Positions 1 through 9,899 of a stretch of 64,000 nucleotides of DNA are shown in pieces. The stretch's first letter is position 1, and each line of letters begins with the position of its first letter. The notes under the pieces were generated by a model. It did not search any database, was not told where the DNA came from, and worked only from the letters and a program-made list of their open reading frames with translations. A program made the position numbers and the translations under genes. This DNA is from Helianthus annuus (lineage: Eukaryota; Streptophyta; Magnoliopsida; Asterales; Asteraceae): NCBI RefSeq assembly GCF_002127325.2, contig NC_035449.2, positions 145,180,946-145,244,945 of the forward strand. The letters run 5' to 3'.

Positions 1-381
1 ATTACCTTTTAAAATTGTACAAAAGTAAATTTGAGAAGCACCAAAATCTATTGTGTTTCTTAATGTCTTCGACTTCATTGCTTTGCTCATGAAATTTTTT
101 TGCAAGCCCCCCATGCTAACAGGTTGAGTTCCAAATGTAGCCGCTGGACCACCCGTTACCATAGTAGGACCATCACCCTTAACGCTATAACTTTTGAAAC
201 TTGATTCGTCATCACTGGCTCCCATGATCGTCGACTCTTTTTTGTGGTCATGTCTAATGGTGAGCACACTACTGGTACCACCCGAATCATCGTCGCATGC
301 CCAAGAATACCATTGCTCATCCTCGTATTCATCAAAACTTGGTAGAGTGTGGTACAAGCGATAATCCCTCTCACAAGCCAT
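1..381 (-). CDS. partial gag-like ORF of an LTR element, runs off the left edge
   Basis: On the minus strand an ATG at 381 opens a frame that stays open for 127 codons to base 1. It starts about 18 bases downstream of a Met-type primer binding site, where an LTR element begins its gag. The predicted start is acidic and Tyr/Trp rich (MACERDYRLYHTLPSF...), followed by Asp-rich and Gly/Thr-rich stretches. I see no zinc knuckle or catalytic motif in the visible part and do not recognise a family. Position after LTR and PBS is the main argument for calling it element-encoded. The rest of the element lies outside the window, so its completeness is unknown. Confidence 0.5.
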   Translation of the reverse strand, partial: MACERDYRLYHTLPSFDEYEDEQWYSWACDDDSGGTSSVLTIRHDHKKESTIMGASDDESSFKSYSVKGDGPTMVTGGPAATFGTQPVSMGGLQKNFMSKAMKSKTLRNTIDFGASQIYFCTILKGN

Positions 382-398
382 TTTGAGCCAGGAATTTA

Positions 399-410
399 GC
401 TCTGATACCA
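399..410 (-). other. primer binding site, initiator-Met tRNA type
   Basis: Read on the minus strand this is TGGTATCAGAGC, the standard plant LTR-retrotransposon PBS complementary to the 3' end of initiator tRNA-Met. It lies two bases inside the LTR end at 413. Confidence 0.8.
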
Positions 411-412
411 AC

Positions 413-728
413 TGATGTAGACTAGGAAATGGGATACGAAATCGGACCTGTTGATTCACACAGAATACCAGGAACAATTCTCCAAATTTCGTTGATTCTC
501 GTAGAATACAGAAGTTTGGGGGTTTCACACTCAAAACACTCACAAGTGAATTGGGAGAGAAAAAAGACTTTTCATAAACTTCAAAATTATTCCCAATACA
601 AATTACATGAGAACTTATATAGAGTTTTTATGATCAACTCAATGGACATAAATTAAAACAAAACTTAATGAACACTAAATGTGGATTTATTTCATTACAT
701 ATTTGAGTCGACACTTGATATTCCCGCA
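413..728 (-). repeat. 5' LTR of the left-edge LTR element
   Basis: In minus orientation this stretch starts TGCGGGAATATC and ends TACATCA next to the PBS, giving TG...CA ends and a length of about 316 bp. The outer boundary (728) is inferred from the TG end and from where homology of the neighbouring Athila element to its sister copy near 40570 begins. No second LTR is visible, so the boundary is approximate. Confidence 0.55.
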
Positions 729-2150
729 TCATTGGGTTAGTGGTTAGTAAAAAGGGCGAAAGGCGTAACAAACGTCAGTTTTTTAAAGACTTTTTATTTT
801 TCACATTTTTATTTTATTTTGATGAACCACTTGTTTCAAACAAGGTTATTTTTTATGAATTTGTTTGTTTATTTGGTTTCATCAAAATATATAACTATTT
901 TCTTTTTTTTTTTTTTAGAAAAGAGTCATTGGAAAACCGACCGTTGTTACTAAATTAAAGGGTTAAAAATAAAAAGGTTTAGGTGGGTAAAAAGGGTGAT
1001 GGTTTTTGGGTTAAGAAATGAAAAGGTTTAGGCTCAAAGGGGTTAACTAGGGGGATTTTGGGTAGGTGGTAAAAAAATGAAAAATAATGGTGTAGAAAGA
1101 AAAAGGGTTAGTCCTAATGCCTCCATCATTTACTTACTTGGGTTTAAGTTGGTAAGGACCGGGAATGTATTGTTGTGGCAAGTTCTAGAGTCGTACGAAC
1201 CAAGCGGCTATTCACACAAGAAACGAAAAATGAGCATTTAGTGTAAAGATATATATTTGTATACTCGTTAAAGGCTCAAAACTCACTTTTGTGGGAAAGG
1301 GTTTTAATGTGATCAAGTATATATAATCAAATTTTAACTAAGTTTGTCATGCCTTTTCATAATTTTCTTATGTTGGTTCTTTTTATTACGACGCTATCGG
1401 TTGTAAACTTGTAAAAATATAACCTTGTTAAGACTTGAATTCCCAACTTAAACTTAGACAAGTAAAAAAAAATGAAAAATTTTTTGGAAAAAATTTGGGG
1501 TGATTAGTGGTTCTAATAGAGTTTTGTGTAAGGCTTGTTATTAGGACTTGCAAGATTCAAGGTTTTAGCACCCCCCACACTTAAATAACACATTGTCCTC
1601 AATGTGTCCCAAAAATAAGTTTTTAGGTTGATTGAATGTGTAAAATGGTGTTAAAAGCAAAATTTTATGTTACTGGCAGTCTGGGCACGGCCCCGTGAGG
1701 ACCGGGCACGGCCCCATGTTCAGGTGCCAGTGACAAAAATTAAAGAAAAGAAACAGAAGCCTGGGCACGGGGGCGTGTTCAGCGAACACGACCCGTGTCC
1801 AGTTACCTGAACTGGGCAATTTTCTGCAGGGTGTGCAGCACGGGGCCGTGTTGGGCGGACACGGCCCGTGCTGAACTTGCTGTAATGAAGGAATTGTTGT
1901 CGGGCGGCCCTGTTTTCATGCATGGGGCTATGTTTCTCGTTTCCCTTGTTATCCTTGACCACCATGAGTGTGTTTTATTTCTGCAAATTTAAACTAAAAG
2001 ATTAAACTAAACTAAGGATAGTTCCGCGGAATGCCTCCGTGGTGCGCCACGTTTATAAGGATCCTTGGCTAGACCCAAGGTGAGGTTATATGTTTTCCGA
2101 GCGGGATGTTTTGCATCCCATGTTGCACCGTCGGAGAGCATCATCCAAAC
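729..2150 (-). other. 3' non-coding region of Athila element A
   Basis: This stretch of about 1.4 kb has no supported gene. Blocks matching 40570-41880 of element B run through it. It contains the hairpin plus G-rich module at 1571-1607 and three paired GC-rich palindrome units near 1684-1715, 1762-1800 and 1838-1872. Short frames here arise from those palindromes and are not genes. Confidence 0.7.
1571..1607 (-). other. hairpin plus polypurine module (internal copy, element A)
   Basis: In element sense this reads ACACATTGAGGACAATGTGT, a perfect stem with an AGGA loop, then after a short spacer AAGTGTGGGGGG. The same pair of parts occurs at 41448-41480, 62047-62088 and 62131-62171, and next to the 3' LTRs at 40117-40155 and 63333-63367. 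Confidence 0.6.
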
Positions 2151-3383
2151 TCAATCAATAACCTTCATGTAATTGACCGGGTCATCGTCCTCTATTCTCT
2201 TCCCAACCCCGAACTTTGTTTCCTTATCCCCATATTTTAAAGTGAGCGTTCTGTCATTCATGTCTACCACTACTTGTGCAGTGGCTAGAAATGGCCTCCC
2301 TAGTATGAGGGGGACTTCGGTGTCTTCTTCCATATCAAGTATGACAAAGTCGGCCGGGTAGATGAAATTGTCGACTTTGACTAGTAGATTTCCAGCGACA
2401 CCTTGCGGGAATTTTACGGATCGATCAACAAGTTGTATACTCATCTTTGTAGGACTCGTTTTTCCTAAGCCGAGTCTTTTGAACATTGATGCGGGCATGA
2501 GGTTAATGCTAGCCCCAAGGTCAGCTAGTGCATTACGTATGGGGGAGTCCCCAATCGAGCAAGGAATTCTGAAGCTTCCGGGATCAATCTTCTTTTGGGG
2601 GAGTCTGTTGAGTACGAGGGCGGAGCATTCTTCGCCTAAGTTAACTAATTGCAATGATTCAATTTTCCTTTTATGAGTGAGCATGAATTTTGAGTATTTA
2701 GGCATTTGGGTCAGGATGTTTATGAAAGGAATGTTGAAACGCAATTGTTTTAGTAGACTTTCGAATTTTGCGAATTGCTCATTGGTCTTTTGACGGATTA
2801 ACCAATCGGGGTATGGAACCGGAGGAGCCTTGGTGGGCTCTAGTGATGGAGGATAAATCTTCTCTTGTTGGGGCGGTGTTGCGATCTCCTCAGTATGCGG
2901 TGGTCCTTCCGCGGGACCCACGGTACGGTTCCGTAGCGTTATGAGATGAACTTGCGCCTTTAGGTTTGTTTCGGTATTACTTGGTAACGCGCCTTGCGGT
3001 CTCTCGGAGAAATTTTGGGCTAGTTCATTTATTTGTTTTTCGATGTTTTGTATACTAGCTTGTTGATTTCTAAAATTTGATTCTAATTGTAGAAACCTAT
3101 CCGAGTTTTTCTTTTTAGTGTCGGAGATGAGGCGAGATACAGTATCTTCAAGCCTTTCTCGTCCACCTTGTTGTTGAGGGAAATTTTGTGACTCATTTCT
3201 TGGTTGTTGAAAGTTTGTTCGTTGATTTAGGCTTTGTTGGTTACTACTATTGTCGGGTTCTCTCCAACCAAGGTTAGGGTGGTTACGCCATCCTTGGTTG
3301 TAGGTGCCCATTGGAGGACCCGACGGCCTAGGTCTATTATCAATGTAGTTTACCGATTCTGGTTGATCGTCTGTTTCTTTCAT
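2151..3383 (-). pseudogene. Athila-type gag C-terminus and aspartic protease
   Basis: An open frame of 410 codons carries the gag tail (Asn/Gln-rich, residues about 1-150) and a retropepsin-like domain (about 240-395). The active-site motif reads ADLGASINLMP, with the Leu-for-Ser/Thr substitution usual in Athila proteases; the second-half motif is PLILGRPFLATA. It follows gag after a single in-frame TGA inside the zinc knuckle. A normal Athila polyprotein continues into RT, but here the frame ends (VNYMKVID) and no RT follows. Protease processing of Gag would be its family role. It is called a pseudogene because the upstream gag is frameshifted and interrupted. Confidence 0.75.
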
Positions 3384-4312
3384 ACAACTTCAATTTTCAT
3401 GTGGCCCACCACACCCTTCACAAGCCATAACCGAGATCGTTTTTGCCATTTCTAACTTTTTAATTTTTGAAGAAAGGGCCTCGATTTGGGCTTGTAAAGA
3501 AGTGCTTTCATCAACCTTATGGGCGCACGGGGCAATAGATTTATTACCTCGGGGAGTGTGGCATTGAAAATTGTTTTGAGCAATTTCCTCAATTTGATTG
3601 TATATTTCATGTGGGCGGCGGTTACCTAAAAGTCCCCCGAAGCTAGAGTCAAGTGTTTGTCTTGTGTGTGGCAACAACCCATTATAGAAAGTGGATACTT
3701 GTTGCCATATCGCAAGACCGTGATGAGGACACTTTCGCAATAGCTCCTTGAACCTTTCCCAAGTTTCATATAAGGATTCCCCGTCCTCTTGTGAATATGT
3801 ATTAATTTCAGTCATTAATTTAGCCATTTTAGCGGGAGGGAAATACTTATATAGAAATTTTTGGGCTAGTTTATCCCAGGTGTTTACCGATCCAACTGGG
3901 AGGGCGTGAGCCAAGCTTTTGCTCGGTCTTTTAGTGAAAAAGGAAACATTCGGAGGCGGATGGCGTCATTTGAAGCTCCTTTGATCCGCAAGGTATCACA
4001 TATTTCTAAGAAATTAGTAATATGTAGATGGGGATCCTCGTCCGCAAGCCCATGGAAGGTTGCGGAGTTTTGAAGCATTTGTATCAAATGTGGCCGAAGT
4101 TCGAAGTTATTGGCTTCGACATTCGGTGCATTGATAGCGGCGACGAGATTACCTACGGTGGGTCGTAGATAATCCATGAGGGTACATTGGTCCGCCATTG
4201 GAAGTGGTTCCCCCGAAACTTTCTCTTGGTTTTTAGCTTTAAGTCTTTTTCTGAGAAAGCGTTCGGGTTCTTCTAGAGGTTCTTTTATGTCTTTATTAGA
4301 ACTGGAGCTCAT
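3384..4312 (-). pseudogene. Athila-type gag, frameshifted, stop in zinc knuckle
   Basis: The start at 4312 (MSSSSNKDIKEPLEEPERF) opens a Retrotrans_gag-type capsid domain with the Athila hallmarks FLEICDTLRIKGASNDAIRLR and FPFSLKDRAKAWL. The frame then shifts near 3900 and continues as VGSVNTWDKLAQKFLYKYFPP in another frame to 3390. A zinc knuckle of spacing CX2CX3HX4C (CEGCGGPHEN-x-SC) sits at the end, interrupted by a TGA between its His and last Cys. Gag would form the virus-like particle. At least one frameshift and one nonsense codon make this copy dead. Confidence 0.8.
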
Positions 4313-4575
4313 ACACTACGTAGAGGTGGCGTCTGGTTCCAAGTCCTGCAACAAAAACAAAAAAGAATGTTGGTCAGAAAGTTCACCACGGCCCCGTGCT
4401 CAGTGAACACGGCCCGTGGTCGGGGTTACAGTGATTGTTTTCCAGATCCCTGTTACTGGAAAGTTGGACACGGCCCCGTGTTGCACCGACACGACCCCGT
4501 GGTCAGCCTTCTGTAAGTCGGAAAATTAAAAACTGCCAGTAACACTGCTGGGCACGGCCCGTGTCCGACCAGGCC
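4313..4575 (-). other. gag leader of element A, PBS deleted
   Basis: No gene. Three GC-rich palindrome pairs lie at 4386-4420, 4466-4503 and 4549-4578. Sister element B has an Asp-tRNA PBS in this position; here the leader joins the LTR directly in the middle of a palindrome, indicating a small deletion that removed the PBS and LTR tip. Confidence 0.6.
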
Positions 4576-6264
4576 GTGTGTATATGTTTTAGGTGTATAT
4601 TTTAAGCCCTTTTACACTTTTTAGCCAAGTTTTAAATTTATAAAACACGATATTTACTAACACTAAACACACATATGGGCAAGTGCACCAATCGTGGACG
4701 TAGTATAGTGTTGGTAAGATACCGAGGTCGTCCAAGGACACAAGAGCTTTTAGTACCGGTTTATCCTCAACGTCTAATCAAATCAAAATGTTAGAAAAAT
4801 ATTTTTAAACTAAGGAAATAAAACTAACTAAAATGCTGAAAATAAAAATAAAAATAAAAGTAAAAACAGATAGACAAGATGAATCACTTGGATCCGACTC
4901 GTGTGTTAGTGTAACCTTTGATTATTTTCGCACTTTTGCACTTGTTTAAGAGATTATCTTAGTTATTGTAGTAGGCCCCTCTTTTGAAGTTGACGTTACC
5001 CTCAACCCAGTAGTTTGAGTCAGCAAGGATACAATCCTAAAGGGTCGGATTATTGAAAGATAATTAATTAAGTTATTAATGCATAATGTGGTAGGGCCCT
5101 CTTTTGAAGGCGACGTTACCCTCGGCTAAGTAGTCTGAGGCAGCAGGGATACAGTCCTAAGTAGCCGGGTTAAAGTTTTAATAGTAGTTTAACTTATGAG
5201 GGGATCAAAGAGTTTGGACACCCGCCATCCAATACCTTTGGGTATTGAAGGAGGTCCTACTAAATTTGACCCAGGTCCTTTGTAGGATCTATACACTGAA
5301 CAATGGCAAGACTCTTACCAAAGCGTTCCCTTAACCCCCGACCAGGTAGCCAACATACCTCCATATAGACCGTGGAGATATGAATGGTGAAAATCTTTTA
5401 TTTTAAATAGACAGTAAAATAATGCCAAGACACCACGGACAAACGATAAGGAAGAATCACCTTCAACATAAGAAACTAGTAATTAAAGTCATTAATACAA
5501 AACCAATTAAAAAGTCCAAAAGATTAAAAATAAAAAGTATTACACTAAACACTTGTCTTCACCAAGTGATGTAAGAGACTTAGGCAAACATGGCCTTTGA
5601 TTGTCAAGAACTCTTACGATCAATCTTGGATCCCGAGACGACTCACACACTCTATGATGGACAATGGATGATGGTGGCGGATGATGGTGTTATGGTGGTG
5701 GTGGGTGGTGGGTGAAGTGTGAGAGAGGTGGTGTGCCAAGGGATGAGTTGAAATGACTCCAAGCACTCCTATTTATAGGCTGAACAGAAGCCTGGGCACG
5801 GCCCTGTGCCCGCTGGGCACGACCCCGTGTCCATCTGACACACTCTCTCTTCATTAATTGTAATTCGCAATTACAATAAATGCGCCTGCAGCAACCTGAC
5901 CACGCCCCCGTGTCTGCTGGGCACGGCCCCGTGGTGGGAAATAGAAGCTTCTATATGTTTGTCTTTTCTGCTGTTTCTTGGGCACGGCCCCGTGCTCGCT
6001 GAGCACGGGGCGTGTTCAGTCTTCTGGCTTCTTTGTTTTGCTTGGGGAGATGCTGTTGAGGGGTCGGGCATATCACTTTTGTTCCTTTTCTTGTATTTTT
6101 GTTAGATTTTACTGTCTTCTTGCTTCTTTTGTTATTTTGAGCTCATTTAATCCTGAAAACACAAAAGGAAGACAAAAGCATACTTTTTCCAACATTAGTA
6201 CTAAAAAAGGGTTAGTTTTAAGCCACAATTGATGTAATTTATATGTTGCATTTTGTGCACATCA
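4576..6264 (-). repeat. 5' LTR of Athila element A
   Basis: About 1.69 kb matching both LTRs of element B (36856-40116 and 44143-45812). It ends at TGCACATCA-type sequence near 6264 and lacks the first ~14 bases at 4576. Inside are a pair of imperfect direct repeats of about 80 bp (4972-5050 and 5090-5169) and three palindrome pairs (5796-5833, 5899-5935, 5978-6016). Short frames near 5871-6232 are by-products of the palindromes. Confidence 0.8.
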
Positions 6265-6367
6265 CTTAATATTGTGTTTGAACAATTTCGTTACTAAAAG
6301 GCATGTTGCCTAGCGGTATTAAGATATGTTGAAAATATGTTTCTTCTTAAGTGGTTGAGAGTTCAGT
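6265..6367. other. spacer between element A and the ARID LTR element
   Basis: About 100 bp of AT-rich sequence with no recognisable feature. Confidence 0.4.
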
Positions 6368-6708
6368 TCTATTAGAATATAAACTTAATTATATTTGTAT
6401 TATGTATATATTAGGATAATTAAACCTATGATTATGTGTATGTATCGATAATAAGTGCACGATTATGTTGGTTTGAGTGACACCGTTTGAATGGCGGTTG
6501 TTCCCTCCAAAACCAACCACCGTGTAACCGCCATGTTTCAAGTATATATAGACACTTGCCGGCAACTTTTGCTGTACCAAGACATTTCCTATTCCTATTC
6601 AAATTGTCCATTTGTAACAAGTCTGCACACATACTTGTTCCTGTGAAACCTAAACATGAATCCAAATACTCATGTTTATTCCGCTGCAAATCAGAATGAT
6701 TCTCAACA
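6368..6708 (+). repeat. 5' LTR of the ARID element
   Basis: 341 bp, ending CTCAACA just before the PBS. It matches 29115-29436 with few substitutions and one 19-bp length difference (extra bases around 6560). Its start reads TC rather than TG, while the right copy has TG. It contains a TATATATA box near 6544 and the ATG of the internal ORF (6656). Confidence 0.85.
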
Positions 6709-7434
6709 AAGTGGTATCAGAGCCACGGTTGAGCGTGATGATGATGTTCTCTATTCATCTTCATCTGTGATGCCATGCAAGCACTATTCTGATGAAAAGA
6801 ATGAGAGATGGAACATGAATTCACTGAACAAAAGATGTTACTATTGTAATGAACCCGGTCATTAGATTGTTTCGTGTAAGACGAAGGAGAATGACGAAGC
6901 GACTCAATTAATTCGTCAAGCCATCAACACCGGCATACAACAACAAGAAACTGATGAAGATAATAGACTAGAATTCATAGTCACCGGAACAGAAGGAGGG
7001 TTGTGGTCAGAAATCTGGTATGTAAGCACAAATTTTAAACATTATTACGCGGGTAATTTAGATGTCTTTAAGAGAATTAAAAACATGTTCAGAGTTGAAA
7101 CCAAAACCGGTGAAAATAATTTCTTGTTTATAAGAGGAATCGGGGCTGTAGATGTGACGTCAGGAAATGATGAATTTCGAATTCAGAGTGTGTTCTACAC
7201 CCCTGAATTAGATCGAAATATTCTCAGTTTGGATCAATTAGTAATTCAAGGCTATACGTATAAAATCACCGGAGAAAAGTGTATAATCTTTCCTACCTTT
7301 AGTGTTCCTGTTATAAACAAAAGGAATGAGATTTCCGGATTAACTAAGGAAGAAGAAATCGACTTGAAAGAAAGACAGTCTATAATCAACAGGGAATTGG
7401 ATCATGATGTGTATAAAACAGATTATTTGAACAA
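6656..7434 (+). pseudogene. CCHC zinc-knuckle and protease-like part of the ARID-element gene
   Basis: The ATG at 6656 lies inside the LTR and the frame reads through the LTR end and PBS (MNPNTHVYSAANQNDSQQ...). A CX2CX4HX4C knuckle (CYYCNEPGH-x-IVSC) follows, interrupted by TAG after the His. Beyond it, from about 6990, the frame resembles the Copia retropepsin and its tail (VFYTPELDRNILSLDQL), but where Copia has DSGAS this has VSTNF, so the catalytic Asp is absent. The frame is broken at 7434 by the solo LTR and resumes at 28387. This domain order matches proteins I recall as annotated in Asteraceae as ARID DNA-binding domain proteins. Confidence 0.65.
6712..6728 (+). other. primer binding site, initiator-Met tRNA type
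   Basis: TGGTATCAGAGCCACGG begins three bases after the LTR end. One internal base differs from the common form. Confidence 0.85.
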
Positions 7435-7956
7435 TGTAACACCCCGAAAACGGGTTTGGTAATCAAACCACGTTAATAGTAAAAGACGGGTAAAGTACCG
7501 TTAGAGGTAAAATTTACCTGGTGCATATTAAGTTTTTTTATTTTTTTTATTTTTTTATAAATAGATGAAATGTTAAATAAAAAAAAGGGAGAAGGAATGT
7601 TTACGAGAAAATAAAATTATGAGAGGCCCGAGTTAACGGGATTTAGAATGGAACGGGTTATAACCCCCGGAAACCACCAAGTTAACTAGGAATATTGAAC
7701 CTAGTTAATAATTGAGAATATTGTTAAAAATAAGTAGGATGTGGCCTACTTAATAATGAACCAAACATGAGGGGTTAAATTTGGATAACTTAATAAAGTT
7801 ATTTAATAAAAGAAAAACCAAAAACAAAACACACACTTGAAGTGTGTGTTCTGCGATCGAACAGGGGCGACACCAAGAGCCAAATCCTAAACTCTCACAA
7901 ATCTCTCAAATTGAAGGTCCAAATCAAGCCTAAATCAAAATCCGAGTACGAATTAG

Positions 7957-8370
7957 TGTTGGACCGTTGTATGACCCTAAATAGTTAGTTAAGGCAGTTC
8001 ATCTTTGTGTACAAAGGCGGAATCAGTGTAAACAAAGTAAGAACAGCTTTTCCTCTTTAATTCCTCTTTATATTACTGAAATCCAAGCTTTTACAATGTA
8101 TTCTGACAAAAATCCGGCAGCACCTCAGCTTAGATTTCGCTCCAACCGATACCGAATGAGATCATACAATGGGGTATATATACTGTATCTAATTTCGCTC
8201 CAGATGACAGGAGCGAAACCCCATGATCACATTTCGGGCGAAATTACAAACTAGCACTCAGGAGCGAAATTAACATCTAAACTCCTAAATTCTGTTTTTC
8301 GACTCCGTACAACCTATCTAGACCTAAGACTCGATAGAGACGTAGTAAACAGACATTCAGTGCACCAACA
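7957..8370 (-). repeat. 3' LTR of the first Sirevirus-like element
   Basis: 414 bp. Compared with the other copy (468 bp once the nested element is removed) it lacks a 54-bp segment bounded by GCGAAAT, consistent with loss between short direct repeats. It carries several GAGCGAAAT motifs in both orientations. The PPT (minus AAGGGGGAGTC) adjoins at 8371. Confidence 0.85.
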
Positions 8371-9899
8371 GACTCCCCCTTGGATGTTGACGAAGTCTTC
8401 GGCTCCGAGTCTTCAGTCTTGGTCTTTTCTCCAACTCTGTCTTTTTATCGTAAAAACTCTATCTTCACATGTTCAGATCTTATCCTGACTCTATCTTCAA
8501 ACTTCCCTTTGACTGTTGATCCAGACTCCCCGTTTCACAGACTCCCCTTCTCAATATGCTAGAATCTGAGGTCTTGATCTGGTTCAAGCATTGACAACTT
8601 AGCTCCCGTGGGAATGATGAAGTCCAAAACCTGTGACTCAAACATCCAATATTACAAACTTATCTTTTCACAAAAACACACAGTCTATCAGTACTAAACA
8701 TCCACTCAAGTATTCAGGTCCAAGTTAATGACCCTGATTACTCAATTAATCTACCAAGTCCAATTTAATGACCATGGTTGATCTTTTGACAATACAGACT
8801 GATTTTGTTAAACATTTTCAAACATTTTCTGAAAAATAACAAGCATCAAATTAATGAACTTGTTTTAACTTTTTAGCAATCCAAACTCCAATAAGATAAG
8901 CTCTCCTCATTCTTCAGCTCAGAACTTTTCCTGCATCTGCTTCAATCTTTGAGAATCCAATGATTAACTCTCCACTTTGGTTTGTCAAAAATAAAGCAGA
9001 AAATAAAATCTTTTTGGATTTAATAAAGTTATCAGTTTTTCAGACAAATTATAAGTACCGTTAAGCTTCATTTCATACTCAGACTTAAACAATTCACATC
9101 GATTGTCGATATACTGATCCATTTTAAATTCTCACACAAATTTCAATTTACTTAGGATACGATTTAGATGTTTTATGAACTTAGCTCATTCATGTGTCCC
9201 ACCTCTTGAATATACTCCCGTATCCAGAATCTCAAATATTCAGTCTTACAGGTGAGTATACCATAGATGATATCTGTCAGGGGTTAAATGTGAGGGCGTG
9301 AGAGCTCAGGTCGATACTTCCGTATAGGCAGAGAGATGACGGCTTCGACTTTTCAGTGTGTCCCCTTTAGAGGATCTTTTAATTGCAACAGCACACGATT
9401 AGCATTTTGCAATGTTTCATCGTTTTTTATGCTGAGGGTGGTGCTATATTTCAAGCAATGCGGAAAGTATTATTCGGGGACTAGGTCAGAACTTCCATTC
9501 AGCAGAAGTCCCGGAATAATACCCAAGATATCACTGAGTATAAAGACCTAGTATCTCAGAATAAGGGACCTTTCAAACGAGATTTTCGGGGTTACCTATA
9601 TATCCAAGTAGTGTTCCCCACGAAATACGCAAGTTTGAAATTTTAGGTTTATATCCCGAATAAATCTACTAAATGTGCGAAAACCTATCGACACATCATC
9701 AGCGAGATTGTTTAACTCATTTAATCTTTATAATTCTTTAGAATACTGTAACTGTCTAGCCGATGTACTATCATTTTCCCTTTTAACACAAGCTCTTTTT
9801 CAGTTTTCTATTGTTTTTGGATTTTGAAAATTTATCATGTTTTTGTATTTTTGCATTTTTTACTGTTTTTGTATTTTTCTGAAAATATATCTACTCCCC
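8371..9899 (-). other. 3' non-coding region of the first Sirevirus-like element
   Basis: About 1.5 kb without a supported ORF, between RNase H and the 3' LTR. Pyrimidine runs of PPT type recur on the plus strand: GACTCCCCCTT (8371), GACTCCCCGT (8525), GACTCCCCTT (8541) and CTCCCCCTAAA (9893). Iterated PPT-like motifs are described for Sireviruses. An extra ORF like that of the second Sirevirus (49489-53496) is not visible here. Confidence 0.6.

Larger units (their letters stand above)
729..6264 (-). mobile_element. Athila-type Ty3/Gypsy element A, truncated and degenerate
   Basis: Minus-strand order is 5' LTR (6264-4576), leader, gag (4312-3384), protease (3383-2151) and a long 3' non-coding region (2150-729). 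The LTR and 3' region match element B (36856-45812) over most of their length. There is no RT, RNase H or integrase between the protease and the 3' region, so the element could not replicate alone even before it decayed. Its left end is cut where the left-edge element (413-728) begins. The PBS and the first bases of the LTR are missing at 4576. Confidence 0.8.

Noticed and set aside
2173..2676. Plus-strand ORFs opposite the Athila protease
   Set aside because: Antisense shadows of a recognisable protease frame.
5871..6232. Small ORFs rich in TGPCP/APCS words (also at 1720-1992, 39434-39923, 41593-41964, 45117-45746)
   Set aside because: They are translations of the GC-rich palindrome pairs in LTR and leader sequence, present on both strands, with no start context or conservation.
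6712..6728. tRNA gene at PBS sites
   Set aside because: These are 12-18-base matches to tRNA 3' ends with no cloverleaf around them.
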